DNA of 35,835 nucleotides, from contig JAISTH010000030.1 in NCBI GenBank assembly GCA_031272715.1, positions 1-35,835 of the forward strand, given 5' to 3'. The stretch's first letter is position 1; the number at the start of each line of letters is the position of its first letter. Both the position numbers and the translations under genes were made by a program. Below, piece after piece: positions 1 through 8,072 of the stretch. The DNA is from Desulfovibrio sp. (GTDB taxonomy: Bacteria; Desulfobacterota; Desulfovibrionia; Desulfovibrionales; Desulfovibrionaceae). The notes under the pieces are model-generated. The model worked only from the letters and a program-made list of their open reading frames with translations. It did not search any database and had not been told where the DNA came from.

Positions 1-78
1 CGATGCGATTCTGAGTTTTTGTCAAGATGTACGGAAAATGATCTAACTTTAAAAAATTTCTGGCTATCTCATACTTAA
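1..78 (+). pseudogene. possible remnant of the ATPase part of a DUF1703-type gene
   Basis: In frame 1 the first 78 bases read through to a TAA and contain LKNFWLSHT. This resembles the short 'K-N-Y-W-F-x-T-G-T' block that in AAA-ATPase/DUF1703 proteins sits some 50 residues before the nuclease domain encoded at about 410-1168. The match is short, so this is a weak call. If right, the gene has been split by about 300 bases of non-coding DNA at 79-410. The stretch 79-345 is AT-rich, has stops in all frames and shows no recognisable gene. Confidence 0.25.
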
Positions 79-345
79 CGTTACTGACACTTCTATTTAT
101 TATTTGTAGATAAGCTATATATTGATGGTCGCAATTTATTTGAAGACAACTTCAACGCATTGCTGGGGTGGAGACGGAATATAGTCGGACTTTCAAATAA
201 TTATGTGACCATCTATAAGTAGAATTTTTTAAAATAGCTCTAGTTTACTAAGTAAGCTCTTCACAATTTCTCATATATTTTTGTTGAAGGCAACAAGGTC
301 TAGTGCGTAATGACAAGTCGTGCTAGCCTCCGCTGCGGTGTCTTA

Positions 346-410
346 GAGCCGGATTCGGTAGCGTTGCATGTCCGGATTTGTGCGGGATGGGGTAAAATTT
401 CCTAGTCGTA
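346..410 (+). mobile_element. group II intron 3' end (domain V/VI-like), remnant
   Basis: Bases 346-378 fit the 33-34 nt domain V of bacterial group II introns: a GAGCCGGAT left arm with the catalytic AGC, a short upper stem, a two-base TG bulge, and a TCCGGATT right arm followed by TGTGCGGG, as is common after domain V. The next 25-30 bases could form a weak domain VI. No reverse transcriptase reading frame and no GTGYG 5' end lie within the 345 bases before it, so only the 3' end of an intron seems to remain, or an ORF-less degraded copy. The apparent ATG of the next gene (368) lies inside this hairpin, which suggests that the true exon starts near 410. Confidence 0.5.
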
Positions 411-1168
411 AAATTGTTGCCCCTGGTGAAATAACTAATAAGCTGAACCCAGCATATTATCTTTATCAAGCTGGATATCTTACGCCACGCCTTTTACCGG
501 GGAAGAAAAGTGAATATTACCTCACTTACCCCAATATTGAAGTTCGCTCCGCAATGGCTTCAATGGTTACTGATAATTTTTTTTCATCAACATCACAAGA
601 GAGTATAACGCGCGACGAAATTGATGCATGTTTAGATAATGAAGACTACATAGGATTTCTATTAATCTTGAATGATTTTTTATCACTGATTCCATATAGT
701 GATCGTGCACAAAAAAGAGGTAAAGAGATTGAAATAATCCCTGAGGGGCCATATAGAAGTGCGACGTTTTCTTTGTTGCTCGGCGCAGAATTTGACATTA
801 GACCCGAGGAATATACAAACCGAGGGAGAATAGATCTCGTACTGCTATATGCAAGACGAACTATTATATTGGAGTATAAAGTTTCCCAGACAGGAACTCA
901 ATATGATACAGAGATAAAACTTTATGAGGCATTAACTCAAGTCGAGAAATATCTGCGTCCTCGCTCCAAAAATATTCCCATATGTCTTGCCGTCAATGGC
1001 AAATATCGACACATAGCGCTCGCCTCTATCAAAGGAGATGTCTTTAAATATATCCCTCCAACAAAGAAGGGCGACTCTGGAAAATTTAATCGCATTGATG
1101 ATGTTGGCGAATTTCTTAAAAGAACAAATAAAGCAATCGAAGAGAATAATAAGAAGAAAACGAAATAA
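368..1168 (+). CDS. PD-(D/E)XK nuclease, C-terminal part of a DUF1703/AAA-ATPase-like protein (truncated)
   Basis: The 266-residue frame carries LYQAGYLT near residue 32, then a nuclease core late in the protein: GRIDLVLLY followed by IILEYKVS. The Asp and the Glu-X-Lys match the PD-(D/E)XK metal-binding residues of the DUF1703 (PF08011) nuclease domain. Full family members are about 500-550 residues with an AAA-type ATPase domain in front; that part is missing, apart from a possible trace at 1-78. An in-frame stop lies directly upstream (359-361), the ATG has no clear ribosome site and falls inside a group II-like hairpin, so the first 14 or so residues are probably not native. The gene is clearly AT-richer than the urease genes next to it, pointing to transfer. 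These proteins are abundant in gut anaerobes and their role is not settled. It converges on ureF. Confidence 0.65.
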   Translation: MSGFVRDGVKFPSRKIVAPGEITNKLNPAYYLYQAGYLTPRLLPGKKSEYYLTYPNIEVRSAMASMVTDNFFSSTSQESITRDEIDACLDNEDYIGFLLILNDFLSLIPYSDRAQKRGKEIEIIPEGPYRSATFSLLLGAEFDIRPEEYTNRGRIDLVLLYARRTIILEYKVSQTGTQYDTEIKLYEALTQVEKYLRPRSKNIPICLAVNGKYRHIALASIKGDVFKYIPPTKKGDSGKFNRIDDVGEFLKRTNKAIEENNKKKTK

Positions 1169-1265
1169 TACCCAATAGTATACCAAGTCGATAATGTATC
1201 CGCTAACATGGACACATATGAGATAATTGCTTTGTTTCTGAATGCGCCAAGGCAGGATATTCCAT

Positions 1266-2033
1266 TCAGCTGCGGAAAAGCCTGGAATACTGACTTTCGT
1301 GTCCAATGCTCGCCATGGTCAGCCCTGGAAGACTCGCTCCCACGTCCTCGTCGTCAAGGTCCATTGCGGCAAGAACCACCTCCTCCACGACCGGCGCCAA
1401 GGAAAGCAGCACGCCCTGCGCCGCGCGCTGACCGATGCCGAGGCATCGGGTAGCAGCCGCCACCTGATTCTCCAGCCAACTCCAGCCGTAGGCACAACCC
1501 GTCGCGACGGCCCTGTCCGGTCCAACGCCCAAGGCGATGGCACCCAGGGCAAAACCCGCCACGTACCCGCAGTCCTTCCCGCCCATCCAGTCGGGCATCC
1601 GTCCCTGCTCGCGCAGCAAACGACACAACGCCCGCCCCATCCGGACCTCCTCCTCCCAGAGTTCTGCGCTTTCCCGGCCGGCGAGCACAATGCGATCCCA
1701 GTGTCGCAGGGCGTCGGCATCCCGCGCACTGGCGGCGGCAACGCATCGCAGGAGCGCCGGCAGGTCCAGACGTCCCAAACCATGGCGCAGCACCGTCTCC
1801 AACCATGCGGCCAGGGACGCCGCATCCGTCACAAGTCCTTCATGGCATGCCGGGGCAAGTCCTTGGGACCAGGCGAATCCCCCCACTGGCAGGGCGGGGC
1901 TCGCAAGATACAGGAGGGCCGTCAAACCGTCCGCAACGTGGCGGTTAGCGGCCGATGGAGCGCGTCCCGTCGTCTCGGTCGCGACAGCGTCAGGGGAAGT
2001 GGCGCCGATCCCGGCAAGGGGGGTGGCTGTCAT
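1266..2033 (-). CDS. ureF: urease accessory protein UreF
   Basis: UreF joins UreD and UreG on apo-urease and gates nickel delivery through UreG. The 255-residue product has the UreF opening LTALLYLASPALPVGGFAWS (about residues 38-57), a helical middle, and the diagnostic C-terminal tail with HESQYSRLFRS, the part that in known structures docks on UreD. It looks complete. The ATG overlaps the ureE stop (ATGA), so the two are translationally coupled. The first 37 residues are low-complexity and poorly conserved; a later start is possible. Downstream, where ureG usually follows, there is only AT-rich unrelated DNA. Confidence 0.93.
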   Translation of the reverse strand: MTATPLAGIGATSPDAVATETTGRAPSAANRHVADGLTALLYLASPALPVGGFAWSQGLAPACHEGLVTDAASLAAWLETVLRHGLGRLDLPALLRCVAAASARDADALRHWDRIVLAGRESAELWEEEVRMGRALCRLLREQGRMPDWMGGKDCGYVAGFALGAIALGVGPDRAVATGCAYGWSWLENQVAAATRCLGIGQRAAQGVLLSLAPVVEEVVLAAMDLDDEDVGASLPGLTMASIGHESQYSRLFRS

Positions 2034-2749
2034 GCGTGGGGATCATGAGGATGGTCGTGGGGGTGGTCGTGAGTGTGGCCGTGGAAATGGTCATGGCCGT
2101 GGTCGTGGTCAGGCCTTCCGGCATGGACGTGTTCGCGGCCATCGCCGTGGTCGTGGGGATGGGGATGATCGTGTGGATGGTCCAACGTCGTGGATTGCTT
2201 GTGCTGGTCCACCGTCGTGCAATGATTGTGCTGGTCCAGCACAGTACATTTGCCATGCTGGACCAGCGCAGCATTCTGCCCACACTGGTCCAAATCCCCC
2301 TGATGCCGATGGCCGCCATGATCGCCGTAGGCCCCCGCCTCGGGAACGAAGGGCGCCATCTCCCGACGGATCGTGAACCCCATCCGGACGAGCATGTCCT
2401 CAAGCACCTTGTCCGGAAGAAGCCTGACGTGCAGGTCCCCGATCTGCACCGGCGCATGGCGGTTGCCGAGGTGGAAGCATCCCCGGGCAAGGGTCGGCCA
2501 GTCCGGGGCCGTGGCCGTCACCACCTCCTCAGCGAGGCACCGCACCCGGACCAGCGTCCTCCCGTCCTCGGTGGCCAGCACGTCCCCTTCGGACAGAACG
2601 CTCCCCCGCGGGAGGAATATTCCCGCAGGGGAGCCATCGTCCAACGTCACGCGCTGCCGGCAGCGCATGCGGCCTTCATGGTCCAGGGCGAGGCCTGTCG
2701 ACGGGGACGCCTCGGGCCTCGCCCCCAGATTGCGCACCAGTTCCAGCAT
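2030..2749 (-). CDS. ureE: urease accessory protein UreE with His-rich tail
   Basis: UreE is the nickel metallochaperone that loads Ni2+ for urease assembly. The start chosen (ATG at 2749, 5 bases after the ureC stop codon) gives MLELVRNLG and 239 residues; the frame is open much further upstream, but that part is a shadow of ureC. Residues about 25-145 hold the UreE core: CRQRVTLDDG, LPRGSVLSEGD, GCFHLGNRHAPVQI (the family's GNRH motif) and a C-terminal Ni-binding fold. From about residue 150 the protein becomes a long metal-binding tail: five 9-residue repeats of the kind LDQHNHCTT, then a block of His-Asp, His-Pro and His-Gly pairs up to the end. The His tail is known in some UreE proteins; the Cys/His/Gln 9-mers are less usual. 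Confidence 0.92.
   Translation of the reverse strand: MLELVRNLGARPEASPSTGLALDHEGRMRCRQRVTLDDGSPAGIFLPRGSVLSEGDVLATEDGRTLVRVRCLAEEVVTATAPDWPTLARGCFHLGNRHAPVQIGDLHVRLLPDKVLEDMLVRMGFTIRREMAPFVPEAGAYGDHGGHRHQGDLDQCGQNAALVQHGKCTVLDQHNHCTTVDQHKQSTTLDHPHDHPHPHDHGDGREHVHAGRPDHDHGHDHFHGHTHDHPHDHPHDPHA
2178..2292 (-). repeat. 27-bp in-frame tandem repeat inside ureE
   Basis: The heptamer TGGTCCA (one copy TGGACCA) recurs at 2178, 2205, 2232, 2259 and 2286, exactly 27 bases apart. This corresponds to five 9-residue repeats in the UreE tail: LDQCGQNAA, LVQHGKCTV, LDQHNHCTT, VDQHKQSTT and the start of the His/Pro block. Because the period is a multiple of three, copy-number changes keep the frame. Confidence 0.85.
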
Positions 2750-2754
2750 GACGG

Positions 2755-4470
2755 TCAGAAGAGCTGGTAGAGCTGCGCCAGAGGAAGCGAGCTTGCCGGC
2801 TCGCAGGTCAGCAGTTCTCCATCGGCCCGCACCACGTAGGTCTGGGGGTCGACCTCTATGACGGGCGTGCCCGCGTTGAGGACCATGTCCTTCTTGCCGA
2901 GGCCCCTCGTGCCCTTGCAGGGAGCGAGCCTGCGGGTGAGTCCCATCCCCCGCAGCGCCTCCTGCCGCCCGTTCACGCAGCTCACGCCGCTGACGAAGGT
3001 GGTCCCGAGACTCGCCCCGGCCCTGCCGAAGCCCCCGAACATGGGCCGGTAGATCACCGGCTGGGGCGTCGGGATGGAGGCGTTGCTGTCCCCCATGGGG
3101 CAGGCGGCGATGGCCCCGGCCTTGATGACGAGATGGGGCTTCACGCCGAAGAAGGCGGGCTTCCACAGCACGAGATCCGCCAGCTTGCCCACGCTCACCG
3201 AACCGATCTCGTCGGCGAACCCGTGGGTGATCGCGGGATTGATGGTGTACTTGGCGACGTAGCGCTTGACCCGGAAGTTGTCGCACCCCGTGCCGACGTC
3301 CTCCGGGAGGGGGCCCCGCTGCAGCTTCATCTTGTGGGCCGTCTGCCACGTCCTCGTGATCACCTCGCCGACTCTCCCCATGGCCTGGGAATCCGAGGAG
3401 AGCATGGAGATGACCCCCATGTCGTGGAGGATGTCCTCCGCGGCGATGGTCTCCTTGCGGATCCGGGAGTCGGCGAAGGCCACGTCCTCCGGCAGGGAGG
3501 GGTTGAGATGGTGGCAGACCATGAGCATGTCCAGATGCTCGTCCACGGTGTTGACCGTGTAGGGACGGGTGGGATTCGTCGAGGAGGGGAGCACGTTGGG
3601 CAGGGAGCAGGCCTTGAGGATGTCCGGGGCGTGCCCGCCGCCGGCCCCCTCGGTGTGGAAGGAGTGGATGGTACGGCCCTTGAAGGCCGCCAGCGTGCTC
3701 TCCACGAAGCCGCTCTCGTTGAGCGTGTCGGTGTGGATGGCCACCTGCACGTCGTAGGCGTCGGCCTGGGTCAGGCAGGCGTCTATGGCCGCCGGCGTCG
3801 TCCCCCAGTCCTCATGGAGCTTGAGTCCGCAGGCCCCGGCCTCGATCTGCTCCCGCAGCGCCTCCGGGGCGCTGGCGTTCCCCTTCCCCAGGAAGCCGAA
3901 GTTCATGGGCATGTCGTTGGTGGCCAGCATCATCTGGGCGAGATGCCAGGCGCCGGGGGTGCAGGTGGTGGCGTTGGTGCCCGTGGCGGGTCCCGTGCCC
4001 CCTCCCACCATGGTGGTGATTCCGCTGCACAGCGCCTCCTCCACCTGTTGCGGGGCGATGAAGTGGACGTGGCTGTCCATGCCCCCCGCCGTGAGCAGGC
4101 ATCCCTCCCCGGCGATGATCTCCGTGCCGGGGCCGATGACGATGTCCACACCGTCCTGGACGTCGGGATTGCCCGCCTTGCCTATGCCGGCGATGCGCCC
4201 GTCCTTCAGGCCCACGTCCGCCTTGACGATGCCCGAGGCGTCCAGGATCACGGCGTTGGTGATCACCGTGTCCACGGCGACGCCCCTGCCGTGCTGGCTC
4301 TGGCCCATGCCGTCCCGGATCACCTTGCCGCCCCCGAAGGTGACCTCCTCGCCGTAGACGCACAGATCCCTCTCCACCGCTATCCAGAGATCCGTGTCCG
4401 CGAGGCGTATCATGTCCCCCGTCGTGGGGCCGAATATCTCCGCATACCGTTCGCGATCGACCTTCAGCAT
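2755..4470 (-). CDS. ureC: urease subunit alpha UreC
   Basis: This is the catalytic subunit of urease (urea + 2 H2O to 2 NH3 + carbonic acid), with a di-nickel centre in an amidohydrolase barrel. The 571 residues match the usual length of about 570. Visible active-site residues are His134 and His136 (in DSHVHFIAP), the carbamylated lysine in [11 protein letters not shown], the histidine in [13 protein letters not shown], the nickel histidine in [16 protein letters not shown], the flap region [20 protein letters not shown] and the Asp in [11 protein letters not shown]. The start overlaps the end of ureB by 7 bases. All key residues are present, so the enzyme should be active once nickel is loaded. 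Confidence 0.98.
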   Translation of the reverse strand: MLKVDRERYAEIFGPTTGDMIRLADTDLWIAVERDLCVYGEEVTFGGGKVIRDGMGQSQHGRGVAVDTVITNAVILDASGIVKADVGLKDGRIAGIGKAGNPDVQDGVDIVIGPGTEIIAGEGCLLTAGGMDSHVHFIAPQQVEEALCSGITTMVGGGTGPATGTNATTCTPGAWHLAQMMLATNDMPMNFGFLGKGNASAPEALREQIEAGACGLKLHEDWGTTPAAIDACLTQADAYDVQVAIHTDTLNESGFVESTLAAFKGRTIHSFHTEGAGGGHAPDILKACSLPNVLPSSTNPTRPYTVNTVDEHLDMLMVCHHLNPSLPEDVAFADSRIRKETIAAEDILHDMGVISMLSSDSQAMGRVGEVITRTWQTAHKMKLQRGPLPEDVGTGCDNFRVKRYVAKYTINPAITHGFADEIGSVSVGKLADLVLWKPAFFGVKPHLVIKAGAIAACPMGDSNASIPTPQPVIYRPMFGGFGRAGASLGTTFVSGVSCVNGRQEALRGMGLTRRLAPCKGTRGLGKKDMVLNAGTPVIEVDPQTYVVRADGELLTCEPASSLPLAQLYQLF

Positions 4471-4793
4471 GACCCGGCACCTCCCTTCGGCAACTCGGCC
4501 ATGATCTCCCCCCTGAATCCGCAGATGCGCCGTCCGCCGCCGAAGGGGATCAGCCGGACCCGGCGCCGCTGGCCGGGCTCGAACCGCACCGCCGTGCCCG
4601 CCACGATGTCAAGGCGCATGCCCAGGGCCTTGTCCCTGTCGAAGGCGAGGGCGGGATTCACCTCGCGGAAATGGTAGTGGGAACCCACCTGCACGGGTCT
4701 GTCCCCGGTGTTGGAAACGTCGATCTCCACCGCCTCCCTGCCCTCGTTGAGGACGATGTCCCCTTGGGCGAGCTTGTATTCTCCAGGTATCAT
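4464..4793 (-). CDS. ureB: urease subunit beta UreB
   Basis: This is the structural beta subunit of the (ABC)3 urease trimer. The start at 4793 gives [20 protein letters not shown], the classical UreB N-terminus, with a GGGAGAAA ribosome site just upstream; the open frame runs further back but those residues are not UreB-like. It has 109 residues (family about 100-110), with the conserved [14 protein letters not shown] block and [16 protein letters not shown]. It overlaps ureC by 7 bases. Upstream a 149-base gap separates it from ureA, unusual inside this otherwise tightly packed operon. Confidence 0.96.
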   Translation of the reverse strand: MIPGEYKLAQGDIVLNEGREAVEIDVSNTGDRPVQVGSHYHFREVNPALAFDRDKALGMRLDIVAGTAVRFEPGQRRRVRLIPFGGGRRICGFRGEIMAELPKGGAGSC

Positions 4794-4923
4794 GCGCTTT
4801 CTCCCGAGATTGTCCTCGTGTGGACCGGAAATGGATGGGGGACGCCCCCGCCGATGGCTTCGCCGGTTCCGCGGAGGATCCCGGAGGGGGATATCTCCCG
4901 CAGGGATGCGGACGCCGCCATCT

Positions 4924-4940
4924 CTCCCGCAGGGCGGGAG
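4924..4940 (-). other. intercistronic hairpin between ureA and ureB
   Basis: CTCCCGC and GCGGGAG form a perfect 7-bp stem with a 3-base loop, 2 bases downstream of the ureA stop on the coding strand. There is no T-run, so it is more likely an RNA-processing or stability element than a terminator. The rest of the gap (4794-4923) is GC-rich and shows a second CTCCCGCAGGG copy near 4901 but no gene. Confidence 0.5.
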
Positions 4941-4942
4941 GG

Positions 4943-5245
4943 TCACTGTATGGGGTCGTGAACGGTCACGAGCTTGGTGCCGTCGGGGAAGGTGGCCTCC
5001 ACCTGCACCTCGTGCACCATCTCGGGCACGCCCTCCATGACGTCCTCGCGTTTCAGCACCTCGCGGCAGTACCCCATGAGTTCCGCCACGGTGCGCCCGT
5101 CCCGGGCGCCCTCGAGTATGGCGCAGCTGATGTAGGCCACGGCCTCGGGGTAGTTCAGCTTGACGCCCCGCGCCTTGCGCCGTTCCGCCACGAGCCCCGC
5201 CGTGAAAAGCAGGAGCTTGTCCCTTTCCCTGGGCAGCAGTTCCAT
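4943..5245 (-). CDS. ureA: urease subunit gamma UreA
   Basis: This is the small structural subunit of urease. The start at 5245 ([20 protein letters not shown]) is preceded by AAGGAG at a good distance and gives exactly 100 residues, the standard length. Conserved blocks are [31 protein letters not shown] and the end [21 protein letters not shown] longer open frame upstream lacks UreA similarity and is not used. It lies 97 bases after ureD. Confidence 0.97.
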   Translation of the reverse strand: MELLPRERDKLLLFTAGLVAERRKARGVKLNYPEAVAYISCAILEGARDGRTVAELMGYCREVLKREDVMEGVPEMVHEVQVEATFPDGTKLVTVHDPIQ

Positions 5246-5262
5246 AGCGTCGCTCCTTGCGT

Positions 5263-5322
5263 CCGCCGTCCGTGCGGCTGTTGCGGTTCCCGGATCCTGC
5301 GCCGCCCGTTCCCGGACGGCGG
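5263..5322 (-). other. inverted repeat in the ureD-ureA gap
   Basis: CCGCCGTCCG (5263-5272) and CGGACGGCGG (5313-5322) are perfect 10-base complements with a 40-base loop, filling most of the space between ureD and ureA. No T-run follows on the coding strand. It may stabilise the ureABC part of the message; function not known. Confidence 0.4.
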
Positions 5323-5342
5323 CCTCGCGTCTTCCAGACTTT

Positions 5343-6299
5343 TCATGTTTCCCAGATTCTCGGCCGGACGGGGGGCAGGCCCAGCACGACCGGCCGCGCG
5401 ATTTCCCAGGCACGGCCGAGACGGTCCCATGCATCCCCCCCGTCCATGCCAAGATAGCGTCCCACGAGCGCCCCGCCCCGCAGGCTGACCCTGAAGCAGC
5501 CCGCGGCCCAGGGCGACGCCCCGGCTCCGGGGGGCGGCCCGGTCAGGGGCGACAATGCCTGCTTCGCCCGCTCAAGAGATGCGCCATCCCCCACGCAGCA
5601 GAAAGTCCCGAACACGCTGGCGCCGCCTAGGCCGGCGGCATTCGTCCGCAGGGCGCCTTCGGCATCCAGCGACAGCCGTTCCTGCAGGATCGGCGCATCG
5701 TCCCGCCACACCCGCGTCGTCAGCGTGAGCCCCCCGGACCTGAAGGGCTCGTCTCCCGCCTCCCGGCCGAGACACACCAGGTCCCAGGCGAGCAGGAGGC
5801 TTCCGCCGTGAAGGTGGAAATCCGCAACAAGTTCCCCGCGGGACCCGTCGAAGCAGATGACCGGGTGCGGAAGCCATTCCAGCACGCCGTCCCGCACCAC
5901 CGCCCGGCTCGTCCTTCGCTGGCGGGCTCCGGTGCCGTCCCCACGATAGAATTTGTCGGCCGCGGGCGTCGTGGCGAGGCAGTGGGCCCCCGGTTCCACC
6001 TCGAGGGCGGTCTCGAGGTCGTCCCCGCTCACGATGCCTCCGGGAGGATGCAGAAGGTAGCAATGGCAGGGAAGGGCGAATCCCTGACGGGCCGCGTTCT
6101 CCGGATGGAAGGGGCGCTGCACCCGCAGAGGTCCGGAAAAACGCATCCTGCCAAGTTCCGTGCGCCCCCGTCTCGCAGCGAAGGTGCAGTGCAACGCGCC
6201 GGACCATTGCCGCGCAGGATTCGTGCCGGCAACCGAGGACACGGTCATGGCCGTCGATCCGTTCCCCGGGGATCCATCCCCCCCGACCGCATCGTCCAT
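5343..6299 (-). CDS. ureD: urease accessory protein UreD
   Basis: UreD is the platform that binds apo-urease and then UreF/UreG for nickel insertion. The sequence has the UreD signature series: [75 protein letters not shown] and a later [20 protein letters not shown] chose the ATG at 6299 (MDDAVGGDG, 318 residues) because GGAAGG lies 8-13 bases upstream; a GTG 36 bases earlier is also open but has no ribosome site. The first 30 residues are not conserved. It sits 52 bases downstream of urtE, linking transporter and enzyme genes in one unit. Confidence 0.93.
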   Translation of the reverse strand: MDDAVGGDGSPGNGSTAMTVSSVAGTNPARQWSGALHCTFAARRGRTELGRMRFSGPLRVQRPFHPENAARQGFALPCHCYLLHPPGGIVSGDDLETALEVEPGAHCLATTPAADKFYRGDGTGARQRRTSRAVVRDGVLEWLPHPVICFDGSRGELVADFHLHGGSLLLAWDLVCLGREAGDEPFRSGGLTLTTRVWRDDAPILQERLSLDAEGALRTNAAGLGGASVFGTFCCVGDGASLERAKQALSPLTGPPPGAGASPWAAGCFRVSLRGGALVGRYLGMDGGDAWDRLGRAWEIARPVVLGLPPVRPRIWET

Positions 6300-6351
6300 G
6301 TCCGCCCTTCCTTCCGGATGCCGCCGTGCAGGCACCCCGCCCGCGTCCGTG

Positions 6352-7047
6352 TCAGACGCTAAGGAACGCCTTCACCGTCGCCGCGTCAAGCCCCTTCATG
6401 GACCCCGTGGCCGCGATGCGCCCACGCTCCATGATGGCGTAGGCATCGGCGATCCCCTTGGCGAAGGGCACCTTCTGCTCCACCAGCAGCACCGTCATCC
6501 CCATCTCCGCCATGAGCCGGCGCAACGTCGCCGCGATCTCCTGGACGATGTTGGGTTGTATGCCCTCCGTGGGCTCGTCCAGGATGAGCATGCAGGGATC
6601 CAGGACCAGGGCCCTCGCGATGGCCAGCTGCTGCTGCTGGCCGCCGGACAGGTCCCCGCCGCGCCTGTGGAGCATCTCCCGCAACACCGGGAAGAAGGAG
6701 TAGACAAAATCGGGTATGGAGGTGGCATGATCCTTGCGGCTGGCCAGGGAGACCTTCATGTTCTCCTCCACGGTGAGCAGCGGGAATATCTGCCTGCCCT
6801 GGGGCACGTAGCCGATGCCCGCGCGGGCCCTGCGCTCCGCGGAGAGACCCGTGATGTCCCTTCCCTGGAAGATCATGCGCCCGGACTCGATGCGCAGCAG
6901 GCCCATGATGCACTGCAGCAGCGTGGTCTTGCCCACGCCGTTGCGTCCCATGAGGCAGGTGCAGGCCCCCTTTTCCACGTGCAGCGTCACGTCCCACAGG
7001 ATGTGGGACTGCCCGTAGCACTGGTTCAATCCCTCGACGGTCAGCAT
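6352..7047 (-). CDS. urtE: urea ABC transporter ATP-binding subunit UrtE
   Basis: This is one of the two ATPases of the Urt high-affinity urea importer (branched-chain amino acid transporter family). It has 231 residues, the normal length. Walker A is GRNGVGKTT (residues 35-43), the ABC signature is LSGGQQQQLAIARAL, and Walker B is LILDEPTEGIQPNIV; the last segment, EGIQPNIV, is typical of UrtE rather than LivF. VEQKVPFA holds the switch region. Its start overlaps the urtD stop by 7 bases. Expected partners are UrtD in the cytosol and the UrtB/UrtC membrane pair. Confidence 0.95.
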   Translation of the reverse strand: MLTVEGLNQCYGQSHILWDVTLHVEKGACTCLMGRNGVGKTTLLQCIMGLLRIESGRMIFQGRDITGLSAERRARAGIGYVPQGRQIFPLLTVEENMKVSLASRKDHATSIPDFVYSFFPVLREMLHRRGGDLSGGQQQQLAIARALVLDPCMLILDEPTEGIQPNIVQEIAATLRRLMAEMGMTVLLVEQKVPFAKGIADAYAIMERGRIAATGSMKGLDAATVKAFLSV

Positions 7048-8072
7048 TGTTCCTCACCCAGATAGGCCTTCACCACTTCGGGATCGTTCCGTATCTCGTC
7101 CATGGTGCCCTCGGCGAGCACCGTTCCCTGGTGCAGCACCGTGACCTTCTTGGCGATGGCTCGCACGAAGGCCATGTCGTGCTCGACGAGCATGATGCTC
7201 TGCTCCCCTTCCAGTTCCTTCAGCAGTTCCACGGTGCGGTCCACTTCCTGCGGGCTCATGCCGGCCACGGGCTCGTCCAGCAGCAGGAGCTTCGGACGCT
7301 GCATGAGCAGCATGCCGATCTCCAGCCACTGCTTCTGGCCATGGGAGAGGGTGCCCGCAAGGACGTCCCGCCGGTCGACCAGGTATATCCGCTCCAGCAC
7401 CCTGTCCCGCGCGTCCTTCTGTTCCCCGGTGAGATGCCGCACGAGACATCCGAAAACCGACTTGTCCCCGCTGCAGGCGAGTTCCAGGTTATGCTGCACG
7501 GACAGCGCCTCGAAGACCGACGGCTTCTGGAACTTGCGGCAGATCCCGGCCTGGGCGATGTCCACCTCGTCCATGGCGAGGAGATTGCACTTCCGGGTGA
7601 ACCACGCGACGCCCCTGTCCGGCCGCGTCTTGCCGGTGATCACGTCCATCATGGTGGTCTTGCCGGCCCCGTTCGGGCCGATGATGCACCTGAGTTCCCC
7701 CTCGTCCATGTAGAGGGTCAGACGGTGCAAGGCCTGGAAGCCGTCGAAGCTCACCGAGATGTTCTCGAGGTAGAGGGCGATGTGCTGTCCCTCCGACCGC
7801 AGCGCCCGAGGGGGCCGGACCTTCATGGGGGCCGGCCGCATGCCCCTCTGCTTGTGGTAGTTCTCGACGAGTTCCCGCACGCCGTCCTGCAGTTCCTCGT
7901 CCGCCTTCAGACGCTCGTCGCCGCCGAGGGAGTCCAGGATCTGCCGCTCCCACGCATCGTAGCCCCGATCGGAGCGTTCCCGGCTCTCGTTGGCGTCGGA
8001 GGAGGGAAGATCGCCGCTCCGCACGCCGTCCTCCGGCCGCGGCCCGTTCTTGAATCCGCCCGTCTGGCTCAT
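7041..8072 (-). CDS. urtD: urea ABC transporter ATP-binding subunit UrtD with N-terminal extension
   Basis: This is the second Urt ATPase. The ATG at 8072 overlaps the urtC stop (ATGA), giving 343 residues against about 250 for usual UrtD. The ABC domain starts near residue 97 (YLENISVSFDGFQALHRL) with Walker A GPNGAGKTTMMDVITGKTRP, signature LSHGQKQWLEIGMLLMQ, Walker B LLLLDEPVAGM and the D-loop/switch LVEHDMAFV; LSHGQKQWLEIGMLL is characteristic of UrtD. The first 90 or so residues are hydrophilic and charged, rich in Glu, Arg, Asp and Ser, and include a stretch about DAWERQILDSLGGDERL; I recognise no domain there. An internal start would remove the extension, but the ATGA coupling favours the long form. 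Confidence 0.93.
   Translation of the reverse strand: MSQTGGFKNGPRPEDGVRSGDLPSSDANESRERSDRGYDAWERQILDSLGGDERLKADEELQDGVRELVENYHKQRGMRPAPMKVRPPRALRSEGQHIALYLENISVSFDGFQALHRLTLYMDEGELRCIIGPNGAGKTTMMDVITGKTRPDRGVAWFTRKCNLLAMDEVDIAQAGICRKFQKPSVFEALSVQHNLELACSGDKSVFGCLVRHLTGEQKDARDRVLERIYLVDRRDVLAGTLSHGQKQWLEIGMLLMQRPKLLLLDEPVAGMSPQEVDRTVELLKELEGEQSIMLVEHDMAFVRAIAKKVTVLHQGTVLAEGTMDEIRNDPEVVKAYLGEEQC

Noticed and set aside
2750-3349. Upstream extension of the ureE frame
   Set aside because: It lies within ureC in another frame and has no UreE similarity; MLELV at 2749 fits the family.
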